Source of the DNA: Gordionus sp. m RMFG-2023
Taxonomy: Eukaryota > Nematomorpha > Gordioida > Chordodea > Parachordodidae
Length of the DNA stretch: 64,000 bases
Direction of reading: 5' to 3'
NCBI RefSeq assembly: GCF_954871325.1
Contig: NC_088775.1
Location: 41,703,561 to 41,767,560, forward strand
Of the stretch, positions 1 through 12,800 are shown piece by piece. The notes below the pieces were generated by a model. That model had not been told where the DNA came from. It was given only the letters and a program-made list of their open reading frames with translations, and made no database searches. Position 1 is the stretch's first letter, and every line of letters begins with the position of its first letter. The translations under genes were made by a program, and so were the position numbers.

Positions 1-49
1 AAAATATTTTAGTTAAATATTTATATAATTTATTTTAAGAATAGGGGTC

Positions 50-2245
50 GGGTCATTCCACGTCAAATCGACCAAAAAAACGCGATTTTCGGACGACCAT
101 CTTTAAAATAAACGAAACTTGGCATGATAGTTATTTATTTTGTAAATTCTAAATTTTAGAGTGCTAGCTCAACCAAATCCAAAGATATACGCCTTCAAAG
201 TAGAGAATCGCATAATGCGTGATTTCTTAAATCTTGTTTTTCTTAAAAAATACTTAAGATAAAATTACCAATAATATATCATTTTATAGCCCTTAAAATT
301 TTACATTGGAAAATATTAAAAAAAAATTAAAATTTTTTAAGTGTTTTTGTATTTCCGGTAAAAATAAAAAATTAACATTCCTGGGAAGGGATTTTTTTTT
401 GGTGTTGATACTCTCTAAAAATGTTTATTACCTTTATATTAAACTATTTAATGAAAAATCTCGATAGCCATTTTTGTTTTTTTAATTTTATTAAAATTTT
501 TATTATTTTTATAAATAAAAAAGGATAATATAGATGGCGTTATATTAATTTTAATAATAATATATTTAATTTAATAAAAATATGTTTTATATCGGTATTA
601 AAATAAAAAAAAATCGATTAAATATAACCAGTATGATGTCTTGGGGCAATAAATAAGGAAGCGGCCCATACGGATATGGTTATTAGGACGCTATATTTTA
701 AAATAAACATATAAAATTTCATATACAAACAATTATAAAATAAAATACCTCTTGTTTTAATCTTATCCCATTTTGCACTTATTAACAGAATTTCCTGAAG
801 CAATAATTTATAGGTACGTCCTGTCACTGTTATAGGATCTACTATCGTTATTATTTGATTCATGGGCAACCATATCTTTTCCTCAAGTGTGGGATAAAAG
901 AAGGATGGTGATGGTCCATGGGGATGTAAAAAGGAAATATATATCTCCTCAGTATTTTCATTCTTTTTCAGTACTGTGGCTAACCACCAAAAATTGTCAT
1001 AAACACATGTTACGAATCCTTTAATATCAGCAAAACACAAATTATCTGCAAAAGATAAATCGGCATTTGAGATATTATTAATTTGAAAGTCCTTTGCATA
1101 TGAATATATTTTTGATTTAAGTTTACTTAAACTCAAAGGAAAAACAGCATGTATTTCCCGAGTTCCTGGAATGGGACGAGCTAAATTGAATCTTTCTCAT
1201 AGTTTAATCTCTTCTAAATTGTATTGCTGGTGGTTATATGTATATAACCAACAAACAATAGATTTTTTGAAATAGACTTATGGCCTTCTCTAATGAATGG
1301 ATTACTTCAAAGTGATTTCATTATTACAATTTTTTAAATTAAAAAAAAAATTTTAAGTAAAAAAAGAAATATTTTTTTAATCCTTATGTTCTTTTCAATC
1401 ATGATTGATAATTAAATTTCCTATTTATCGATATAAAAATTTAATAGAAAGAAAGGAATGAAAAATAAAATTATATGATAAAATCTCAAATAATAACGAT
1501 AGTAGATCCAGAAGTGTGAAATATATACAAATTACGGCCTCAAGAATTTCTATTTAAGTGCAAAATGGATTGCGATAAATAGATATATTTTTATAATAGC
1601 TTGAATATAATTTTAAAGTATCTTTATATGGGCCGTTTCCTCATTTATTGCCTCAGGACATCATACTGGTTATACTTAATCGATTTCTTTTGATTTTAAT
1701 ACCGATATAAAATATATTATTATTAAATATAATATATTATTAATAAATTTAGTATAACGCCATCTATATTATCCTTTTTATTTACAAAAATAATAAAAAT
1801 TTTAATAAAATTAAAAAAACAAAAATGGCTATCGAGATTTTTCATCAAATAGTTTAATATAAAGGTAATAAACATCTTTAGAGAGTATCATAACCAAAAA
1901 AAAATCCCTTCCCAGGAATGTTAATTTTTTATTTTTACCGGAAATACAAAAACACTTAAAATTTTTTAACTTTTTTTCAATATTTTCCAATGTAAAATTT
2001 TAAGGGCTATAAAGTGATATATTATTTGTAATTCTATCTTAAGTATTTTTTAAGAAAAACAAGATATAAGAAATCACGCATTACGCGATTCTCTACTTTA
2101 AAGGCGTATATCTTTGGATCTGGTTGAGCTGAGGCTCTAAAATTTGGATTTTATTAACATTTACAACATAAATAACTAACATGCCAAGTTTCATTCATTT
2201 TTGAGATGGTCGGCCGAATCACTGATCGATTTGTCATGGAATTAC
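50..2245 (-). mobile_element. Long-TIR transposon, copy 1
   Basis: Inverted repeats of about 640 bases (50-690 and 1620-2245) begin GGTCATTCCACG and close with its reverse complement. Between them lies a - strand reading frame (1136 to 618) that is the C-terminal domain of the transposase, with VYDNFWWLATV, SFLHPHGPSPSFFYP and TGRTYKL; part of the upstream IPGT region follows up to about 1200, and the middle of the gene is missing. No clear target duplication was seen. Same family as 41791-47421. Confidence 0.8.
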
Positions 2246-2272
2246 TTCAGTGAATATGAAATCCATATATAA

Positions 2273-2885
2273 TAGGGCTATGCCGATCAACAAATTTCAT
2301 CGATCCGATATTACTAAAAACCCGATCCGATATCTATATTGACTTTTATATACAATCTTTGTTAATAATTATTTTTTATTTTTAAAACCAACTAACTTTA
2401 ATGTATTTTTTTATTCCCCAAAAGTTAATAATCTCATTTAAAATTATGCAATCCTTATGTAGTGTTGTTAACGCCTCCATTTAGCCAATTTTTAAAAAGG
2501 GATAAATCAAGATTATCATCAAAATATTATTACCTAAGCCTCGAAATTTCGCCAATTTCTGCCATCTATGGGCAAAATCAATAAGCTTGAGTAATTTACA
2601 TTTAGCCAAAATATTGAGCTAAACGTTTTAATTGGCTAAATCGAGCCGTTACATTAGCTTAATGTGACTCGTTAGGTATTTTAAAATTTTTCTTGTTGCA
2701 GATAATTTAATAAAAAATAGTATAAATTTTTTAACTATTTTTTTAAACATTACAACAAATATTATTATTATGAAAATTATTTATAAAATAAACAATAACA
2801 AATTTGGATCTAATCGGTTTTTCAAAAAATATCGACACTATCCGATATTTTTTGAAAACGCTCCATGTCGATCCGATATTTATTT
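2273..2885. mobile_element. hAT-like MITE with CCGATCCGATAT ends
   Basis: The left end TAGGGCTATGCCGATC and the right GATCGACATGGAGCGTTTTC (reverse complement) share CCGATAT subterminal repeats with 58919. Inside it a shorter repeat begins TAGTGTTGTTAACGC (about 2462-2680), the same family as 4393 and 37994. Confidence 0.5.
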
Positions 2886-2895
2886 AAAAAATTTA

Positions 2896-3021
2896 TTATG
2901 TTTCCATTTGTCCTAAAAAGAATGAGTTTGAATTACCACATTTTCTATTGGTCGATGATAATTCTTTTATTTCCTGTTCCTCTTGTAATTTTATATAGTC
3001 ATTCATATAAATATCAGCCAT
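2896..3021 (-). CDS. Unassigned 41-residue reading frame
   Basis: Starts MADIYMNDYIKLQEEQEIKE, with a charged helix-like make-up unlike the translated A+T-rich noise around it. A 24-base GT-AG stretch inside could be a minute intron. Its 3' side runs into the MITE at 2273-2885. It may be the first exon of a gene pointing left, or chance. I recognise no family. Confidence 0.22.
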   Translation of the reverse strand: MADIYMNDYIKLQEEQEIKELSSTNRKCGNSNSFFLGQMET

Positions 3022-3317
3022 TTTGCATCCTCTCCTTGGGAACAATTTCCTGAATTTTAGTCAGAGAAAAAAATGCTAAAAAGGATACTTATCTAAAATA
3101 AATTTTTTCTTAAAAAAGTATTATATTTTGAATATTGAGTGTTGTATCTTTGCTTTAATTTGATTGAGTATCACCTAAAATAATGATTTGTCTGTCCTAT
3201 TTTCTAAGAATCGAAAAAATGGAAATATGATAAGGGAATTAATGTGATATATTGCTATGATATACAATTTTTAAATATATTTATTTATTAATTTGTAGAT
3301 AATGATGGCAATTTAGA

Positions 3318-3432
3318 ATATTCGACCAGGCCTGGCATTTTTTAAAAATATTTTATAAGGCTTCAGAATATTTTAAAAAATATGGCTCAATCTATATACT
3401 CGGGCTTAGGGCCAGGCTTACAGGTCTCAGTT
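3318..3432. mobile_element. Small GGCC-rich hAT-type MITE remnant
   Basis: It opens GACCAGGCCTGGC and closes GGGCCAGGCTTACAGGTCTC; the reverse complement of the right end, GAGACCTGTAAGCCTGGCCC, is the hAT-like end seen at 17421 and 38583. Confidence 0.45.
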
Positions 3433-3670
3433 AAGTATGCTTCCTAATTTAAAAAGTAATATGGTTAAAAATGTCTAATGGCATGATGATAAAAAATATC
3501 TGGATAATAAATATAAATTTTTTTTATTAGTAAACAACTTATTTTTAAATTTAAGGTCAATAATACCTTTTTTTCTACAATAATTTTATTATTTTTTATA
3601 AAAAAAGCCCTTATTTTTAATAATTTTTTTTACCCCTTTTCAAACTTATATTTATAATAAAGAAAATTAG

Positions 3671-3808
3671 ATGAATTTATAACTATCCCGCCTTCTGATG
3701 TTATCCTTTGCGAGGGAATATTGATTTTTTATTTTCCTGAAATTAGGGATATATTTGACATGAAATTATTCGTTGACACTGACGCGGATATCAGATTAGC
3801 CAGAAGAG
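3671..3808 (+). CDS. UCK: UCK gene, first exon in window
   Basis: The acceptor is AAATTAG before 3671 and the donor GGTAAAAT follows. It covers [20 protein letters not shown], the Walker-B-like strand, and [12 protein letters not shown]. Phase 1 at both ends. Confidence 0.88.
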
Positions 3809-6800
3809 GTAAAATACTTTTTAAATATTTTTCTCATGTTTATATTGTAAGAGATTGGCAGATTTAAATAAAATTGTTTTGAATCGTGATTTGAATCAGC
3901 CGAACTTTTTTTAATATTTAGAAATAATGAATTGCCTAATTGACCCTTTATTTTCTTTTTAAATTTTGACTTACATAATTTAAATGTAAAATTATAATAA
4001 AAAAGAATATTGTTAATATTCTGTTTTAAATTTTTTTTATAAAATTAAATTATTATTTCTAGAAAAACTACACTTAAAATTTTTTTTATTTGGATAATCT
4101 AAGAAATATGATCACAATTGTTAATAACATTAAATAAATAATATCTAAAAATCAAATTTACGATAAATATTTATTTTTGAATTTGAATATGTACCTCAGT
4201 TCCCAACAGATTTCTAAGTTTAGAATGAACTGCTCCAAATATAGAAAATCTTCAGTGAGTTAGATGTAGACAATTGTTTTGATATGCACATAATATGTCT
4301 TACATTAAATTCTCCTATTAGAACCACTATTTAAATGGGTTCATATTTGTTACCTGCGAACATTTTTTTATTGAGTCAAATATTGCCTGGAACAGGTGTT
4401 AAACGGCTCGTTTTGAGCCGATTTTTATAAACGGCTAACTAAACATTTAAGCTAAATTAATATTGCCTAAGCTTCGAGATTTCGCGAATATATTTCTAGA
4501 TCTTTGTGACTTTTATGAACAGAATCTTCAGACTTGCGTAATATATTTCTGGGTAAAATATTGAGGTAGCCGTTTGTAAAAATCGGCTCAAAACGAGCTG
4601 TTTAACAACAATACCTTGAACTTACTAAAATTGAAAAGATATTTATGTAACTTCGGGTATAATTTTGCCATGTTCTATCGCTGTCTCAGGTTCATTATTT
4701 GTTTAGAAAGATTTTTAAAATATAAAGTTGCATATTACTGAAATAAATTTAAATATAACAAAGTGATCTTAATAAATAAATCTCTTATCCACTATTTGCA
4801 CGGTTATAGTATAGTCCATAAAAAATTATTGAGGTTTTTGAATCTATGATCATTTAATTGAGATTTATCAAATTATTATTTGTTTTAAATAAAAAAAATC
4901 ACGATTTTTGCCGCCTTAATTTATTTATTCAGTGCACGAAGATATGAATATAATCATTGATACTCTTTATCTATCTTTACATAAGGGATTATTTTTTATA
5001 ATATGCAAAAGTTCAAAGGGATATTGTTGAGAGAGGAAGAAATCTAGAAAATATTTTACATCAATACACCAAATTTGTCAAGCCTGCTTTTGAGGAATTC
5101 TGTTTGCCGGTAAAAAATGATTATTTATAAAATATAGCATTTGAATTTAAACATAAAAATTAGATTATATAATCGATATTTTATTTCGCTCGGAATACAA
5201 ACGGAAAGGCTCAGTACCTTACGGATCAGAATTTAATACTGAAAAGCTTAAAAGAATTTTGCTGATTTCTTTTCTCAGAAGAAAATGATTCTCTCAGATT
5301 TTTTTTGATATTTTAAATATTTTTCTTAATAAGTAATTTAATCGAAATCAATTTAATTTTTGAAATGAATAATTATCGATTCGATTTTCAAAATATTCTT
5401 GGAACAACACAAATTTTTTTATGTCAAAATTAGTTCAGGTCATATTGGGGGGGGGGGGGGTGTTGATAATTTTTAAAGCATAGTTCATATTAGAACCATG
5501 TAAATTTATTTTTTTCGACCCGGGTAACGTGTGAAAGTGATCTATGAGATTTCGAAATCTCACACCACACCATCAAAATCCCACGGATGGGTTGTGAGAT
5601 TTTGATTTAAATGGCCCCTAATGTTTTTGAAGCGATAATAAAGTAAAAATTTTCATAACATGAATTTTAAATAATTTATAATATAGAGACATTAATGGTA
5701 TCAAACCTAACTGTTTAATAATTATAATCTGTTTTAGAATATATTTTAATTAGGGGTGTACCGATATCACTTTTTGGAGGCCGATCCGATATTCCCGATA
5801 TTAAATTGATATCGGCCGATTACCAATTCGTTATCATATCTAATTTTGTTTTATGTAAAGATGACAATGATTTTAATTTTTAATATACTTTTTATTAGTA
5901 TAACATCTACAATTTAACTATACCATAACTTATCTTATTTAAATATTTTATAATGATCAGTTATAGTTTATATTCAATTCAATTGCAATTCTAAAACTAT
6001 GTTGTATCAAATCAACTGAAGATTCAACCCGACTCCCTTCGATTTTTTTAAAATTTTGTATGATGGTAGTATATACACTAACTAGTAAAAAGATAAAATT
6101 TTAATCCTCAACTCAGCTTACTTCGTAAGATATGGCCATCTTTAGAAACGCGGAAATTCCAAAATACACTATATTTAATTTTAAATATCTCAAAAAGTAA
6201 TAAAGCTAAAGACATGATTTAAATAGCTCTTTTAATATGACATAAAATTTATTTTATTAAAAATTTTTTTTTACCAAAAACCGGAAATGGCTATAAAAAA
6301 ATTGCTTTTTTTTTCTTTTAAATTTTTTTTTATAGATAGACATTATACTTCTTAATATTTGTACAAAATCCTAGATTGGGACGATTGCTGGGTCAATAGT
6401 TATTACACTTTAAATATAAGTAGTATGGCTTAAATCCTATATTATACCAAATATAGAGTAATTATTTATTTTAAAAGTGGGCAAAATATGACCATTAAAA
6501 CTAAAATCCTAAAAAATCTTATTATTTTGCATTTTTTTAATGTTAAAAAAGTCAAAACAACATTTACCAAATTGTATTGTATTATTTTAAATATAACGCA
6601 AATCGCCTTAATTTGGACAAAACTTTTTATTTCCTCCCTTAAAAGATTATAAACACTACATTGCACAAATTCTATGCAATCTACCCCAGCCTTGCTGTTA
6701 CTTAAGAAAATGCCAAATGTGTCCTGGCACTTTGGAACTTAAAGAAAAACTACACTTATTGTTTGATAATAATGCCATAGATTATATAACATTTAAACAA

Positions 6801-9800
6801 TGGTTGGCAGCTGACCGTACTACATTAGAAACTTTAACAAAGTCGGCCAACGAATTTGTGGAGTATTTGGTTGAAAAATTAAACATTTTAATTCCTCGTG
6901 CATTTATTTCTTCGAAACAATCTTTAATTTTTAAGTCAATAAAATCGAATTTGAAGCATGGGGAATATCTAATAATATCCGAACTACGCTTTCATAGTTC
7001 AAGATCACTCTCAAGGTTTCCATTGGACTAATAATCAGGAAACACTTCATCCATTTATGATTTATTACCGCGAAAGAGATATCATCAAACAAATAAGTTA
7101 CGTGGTTATATCAGATTGTCTAAAACACAATACTTGTTCCTTTCATTTGTTTCAAATAAAATTAATTATATTCTTGAAAGAAAGATTTCAATAATATTTT
7201 ATTTTTCTGATGGAGCTATTACCCAGTATAAAAACAAAAAAAACTTTGTAAGCCTCTACAACCATTATAATGATTTTGGGATCAAGGATTTTTTTGCAAC
7301 TGCACATGGCAAAACTCCCTGCGATAATTTAGGAGGAATTACTAAGAGGTTGGTGGCTAGATCAACCCTGCAACGTCCTCATGAAAATTATATAATAACT
7401 CCTATTGACTTATATAATTATCCGAGAATCAATATCCCGGGAATTAATTATATATTTTTTAGCAACGTAGAATATTTAAGAATGGAAATCAATCTTGAAA
7501 ATAGATTTTTAATGGCCAAACGAATTCCCGGGACAGAAAAATATCATTCATTTATTCCAATGGAAGGAAAAATGAAAGTCAAATTTTATTCTATTCATTA
7601 GATTATTTAATATATGATATTATTTAATTAATATGTTTATTCGAATATTAATTTCCCATTAATTAGCTAAATAAAGTTATAAATATTTTTACAATTATTT
7701 TCCTTCTAATTTAAAATAGCTAAACTTATGTGCTAAATATGACACAATGTCTACTAGTGATCTGCATAGGGCCTAATTTTTTTAACACGGCCAGAAAGAT
7801 TTATAAAAAAATATATCCGGCCCGATCCCAAACGAATTTCTTTTTATTTGTTTCGTAAATTACTATATATTTAGTATAATATAGGATTTAAGCCATACTA
7901 CTTATATTAAAAGTGTAATAACCTTTGGCCCAGTACTCGTCCCAATCTAGGATTTTGTACAAATATTAAGAAGTATAATGTCTATCTGTAAAAAAAATTT
8001 AAAAGAAAAAAAAGAGCAATTTTTATTTTATAGCCATTTCCGGTTTTTGGTAATAGACTTTTTTCAATAAAATAAATTTTATATCATAATAAAGAGCTCT
8101 ATTTTCGAGCTATTTAATAAAATTAAAATCATGTTTTTAGCTTAGTTACTTTTTGAGATATTTAAAAATAAATATAGTGTAAAAAAATCGAAGGGGGTCG
8201 GGTTGAGAATCGACTTTTTTTGGTTGATTTAATATGGAATACAACCTATATAAAATATTTTTATTGTTAAATCACTTTTATATTATAAGTAATAAAATTA
8301 ATCTATATACATAATAAACAAAACAATTATATTATTAAATTTGAAATAAATATTCAAAATTTATATATCGAAGATTTCTATTTAGAAATACCAAAATTTT
8401 CAATTTATCAGAGGTCAGTCTGCGTCGATGGTAACTGCCAATATCACCAGCTTCACTAAAATCAGATTATCGAACTTTTATAAACAGAATGCTCAAAAAA
8501 AACAATAAGACAGAATGTTTATTAATTAATTATTATTATTTAAAAAATAAACATAAAAATGGGATTTCGATTTTTTAGATATAACTTTTTTTTAAAATTT
8601 TATAACATTTTATTTTTGTTAAAACGCCATTTTATATCGGGGTCGGATCGGAAAATTTTATAATATTGGCCAACCGATATTTTAAAATGGGTGAAATATC
8701 GGCCCGATCTGATCTGATAAAAAATATCGGTTCAGGAGATATATTGTTTCATTTCAAGAGCTCATCTTTATTTTTTTAAGATTATTAAGACGAATAATGA
8801 GAAATGTAAATTCAAGGAACATCATTAGAGTTAAGGATATAATAAAATTTCTCTTTATAATAATATAAATTAAATTGCTTATGATTAAATAGTCGATTAT
8901 TTATAATTATATACAAATAAAATTGAATGTTACGTGTGTAGTGGCTATTCTTGTTGGCTCGAATCTATGTACATTCAAAAAAATTTCAAATGGTAAATCT
9001 AATTGTTTTGCTTTTTTTTATGTAAATCGGTATAATATCTAAAAACCCGATGCCGTCTATCTATAGGCTGTATTTTATATTACAAAAAGTGCCTGGGATG
9101 ATAAGGTTCATAATAGACTCCAAGCAATAATCATGAGTGTTATCTTGGCAATATATGAATATTACATAATTTATCATTTGTAATAATTGGAATTATAGCT
9201 TAGAGATATTGAGGAAGGCTTACTAACCTTCTTATTTATACAATATGAAATTTATAAAATAATATTGTAAAACAAGTTTAAGTCAATTAAGTAGTTCCTA
9301 AACCAAAGATTCCGATCCCATTGCTACCCATAGGCACCTTAGCTTTTCCTTTTCAGATTTCCTATACAAGATATATCTTCTCGATCTACATTAATTTATT
9401 GAAAAACTTCTGCATGACCGAAAATTTACCAGAGGCATCATATACACCTTGATATACAATAAATAATTTATATAATATATTATTACATTATATAATATAT
9501 TATTACACTCATCAAATATTTTATTGATCAAATAAGGGCTTATCCAGGGGTTCAACATTTTCCCCCCTTTTAATAGAAAGAAAAAATACATACAAATTAA
9601 AATGTGTTATATAGAAATGTTTTCAATTTAACAGCATCATTCAAATCTGACTTTTTAAATTTGAGACAATTTAACTTATTAAGCATATTGAAATTCATAT
9701 TGTGAGGTTTTTAAAATTTTTTATGAGATTTAGAAAAATTGAATAGCCGTGAGATTTTGAGTATTTAAATGGCCCCCAATGTATTTGAAGCTATAAAAAT

Positions 9801-12800
9801 CAACTCATGAAATCATTTTCCGGTATTAGCCGTGAGATTTTGATGGTGTGAGATTTCGAAATCTCACGATAATCACTTTCACACGATACACCGCTAAAAA
9901 ATTTAACTTGAACAAGACCTGTGCGCCGAAGTCTCCATCGGCTGCGGCCGTTTTACACTGGCGCGCCATAGCCGCCGCCTTTTAAATTGGTGTTGGCTTC
10001 AACGGTGCCATATATTTTAAAATTTAGATGAATTTAATTAAAATAAATCTATTACATATTTTTGTAATTTATTTGGGATATAGTTTCAACATTAATATAG
10101 CTTAGTTTAGATCATTTCTTGTCTTATATAAATTTATATATTTCATTCTCCGAAATAGACTAAGCAAATTTCTTTTTACCATCAGTAATATTGTATCACT
10201 TTTTATTAAAACAAATTTTGTTAAATTATAATTGTTGAAAATAAATATTATAATGTTGAGATTGATAGGACTAAAGGCATAAAAATTTTCTTTTGACATT
10301 TAGTATTAATCTAACGATGGGAAAATTATAAGTGTTCTGGTTTCAGGTATACAAAATATTTTCCTAACTAAATTAAACAGTTACTGTCGTTATTTTTCCA
10401 ACGCATCCTGTTCTAGGTTGATAGTGTTATAATTGTTGTTTAGAAAGGAATGTTTATGAGCTATTTTAGCCATCTTTGAATTGAATGTTTGCCCACTATC
10501 TTTAACTTGAATTTCACTCTCTGCATTTCTAACTTTCTCTATTTAAATGTCTAATTAAAAATTGCAATGATGTCCTAGAATTCGAATTTAAATATTCTGA
10601 AACAATTTTAAGATTTTGAAATTTCAGATCATAATTGAACCTATGGCAAGCTATTTTGCATATTTTCTCTTAGACAAATGGTATGTATGAGCTATCAGAT
10701 CCAATAAATAATAAACCTAAATGTTGTTGATCCCTTCTAGGAGGAAACAATTTGTACAGAGTCTGAATGGATTTGGTAATGCGAATAGATCATTAACTAG
10801 ATCCCATTCATTATTGAAAAGCTTTAAGAATCACTATTTTATTTAGCACATTATTTATAAGAACTAGATATCTTTTAATACTGGGGAAAAAATATATTTA
10901 CTGGTAAATCTTTTAAATTAAAAAAGATGTACACTAGGGTTGGCTTACAAAACCAATATTGTTTTTCTTTTCAAACTATTGTTTTTATTTATATTATTCA
11001 TATAAATTAGAAAATAAAAATCATTATTTTAAAATTAAAGAAACATTTTCAGAAAAGGTGTAAGTTGGATGATTTTCCTTGAAGATTTTATAGTCAGCAA
11101 TATTTAAGTTTTCTATATCCTTGACTTCAATTACGATATCATAAATAAATAACTGATATGGATGTTTTCTCACAGATACAAAAATATTGATATCGCAGAT
11201 GTTAAACTTCTATAATATAGAAATCTATATATTTTTAATCTTTCTAAAGTAATTATTATGTCATTACATTTTCTCTTAATTCAACAAAAAAATATCGCTT
11301 TTAACTAAATATTTTTATGAATAATATTGATAGTGCTTTAAACCAATACTTTACTATTGGAACAGCTATTTATTGGTTGTTGCCAACCTTATTAAACCCC
11401 AACATTTTTATTTATACTAGTAAAATTAATAAAATACTGACAATTTTTTTTTATTAAGAATACTAGATAAATTAATAGAAAATTATTCCTTAGCAATTAA
11501 ATGACTTGTCTGAATTCATTTTTATATTAATACTATTACAATCATTTTATTTGTGTATTAAAAAAAATATTTCTAATTTTTATTCTTAGCTTTTCAGTTT
11601 TAATTCGTAGCAAATAGGAACCTACATGATTTGTTGGAGAGAGATGTACCGATCCCAATTTTACGCCATTTTTATATCCAATTATTTGACAAAAACTTAT
11701 ATTTACATATCCATCAGTAAACTATCAAAAAGATTTGCAGTAATATAAATAATCAAAAAAATATATATAATACAAAAATTAATTAATAGTAGCTTTAACT
11801 GATACAGCAGATCCGATTTTCTTGATATCAATGGATCAAATTTTTAATAAAATTTAAAAAATGCTTATACGGTATCGAATAAACTCAATATATTAAATAT
11901 ATAGATCAAATTTGAAACAAAATCATATTGATTTAATAATTAGAGGCAGGAATGTTATGTATTACTTAACATACTGTACCTAAACATGATGTACTCTCTA
12001 TTTGAAGAAAAAGGTCACTGAAACTAGCTAATTATTTAGAAAAGCACTTTGCCTATCTGCAGAAAGTAAAGCTAGTGGAAGAATCTTTTGATTGGTGTAA
12101 ATTTGTTTTTATATTATACTAATAAATCTATTGACCGAATAAAGAAATTTCAAAATAATTATAAATCTATACAGGTTTAGATACCGAAAAGATTTAAAAA
12201 CTATTAATGATGATGAAACAATGGTGTCCAAATATATGATATAAAAATAGATTGTATTATAAATAAATATATTATTAAAATTCCTTGCCACACCGCCAAT
12301 GTAAGAGGGCGGTAGATTCCGCTCACCGATAAAAGCTTAAAATAAATTGCTGCCCCCACACAGGTTTAAATAGGTGGATTATTTTGAATGCAAATATTTT
12401 CCGAAAATAATAAAAATTAAAAAAATGATTCACTATTCCTCACAAGTTATAGCATACTGGATGCAAAATTTCTTTTTATATCGATTCCTGATTAATGTCG
12501 CGAAGAACAATGTCTGGTTTTTTTTATAAAACCCATATTAATTGATTTTTACCAATATTTTAAGACTCTAGTGTCACTCATAATTTTTGTATTGGATCCT
12601 AAAATTTACATATCAAAGAAATTAGTTAAACACGAATAGTCAACGTTTTGTATAGACAACAATTTTTAAAGACTGGCAATAATTTAATTGAAACTGACGA
12701 GTATCCAATAATATGATTAAAAATCGATCTTTTAAATTAGCCTTACTAAACATAGTAAGACTTTTTTCCTTGTTTCAACAAGATTCAGCCTACCTCGCTT

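Larger units (their letters stand above)
6001..8245 (+). mobile_element. Long-TIR transposon, copy 2, CTAT target duplication
   Basis: Inverted repeats of about 400-450 bases begin GTTGTATCAAATCAAC on the left and GTTGTATTCCATATTAAATC on the right (reverse complement). CTAT flanks both ends (5997-6000, 8246-8249). The related sequence at 24021-24470 lacks the insertion, which shows the ends directly. The element holds the best transposase copy of the family. It sits inside a hAT-like element in a UCK intron. Confidence 0.85.
5751..8735 (-). mobile_element. hAT-like element split by long-TIR copy 2
   Basis: The left end TAGGGGTGTACCGATATCAC and CCGATATCGG-rich subterminal DNA recur at 24021. 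The right part is also rich in CCGATAT and ends near 8735. On the - strand at 8470-8370 it encodes [20 protein letters not shown] plus VFLNRN, the usual hAT C-terminus. The inserted long-TIR element lies between its two halves. Confidence 0.72.

Noticed and set aside
9391-12291. Short open frames in the large UCK intron
   Set aside because: Low-complexity Ile/Asn/Tyr-rich products with no splice context or homology.
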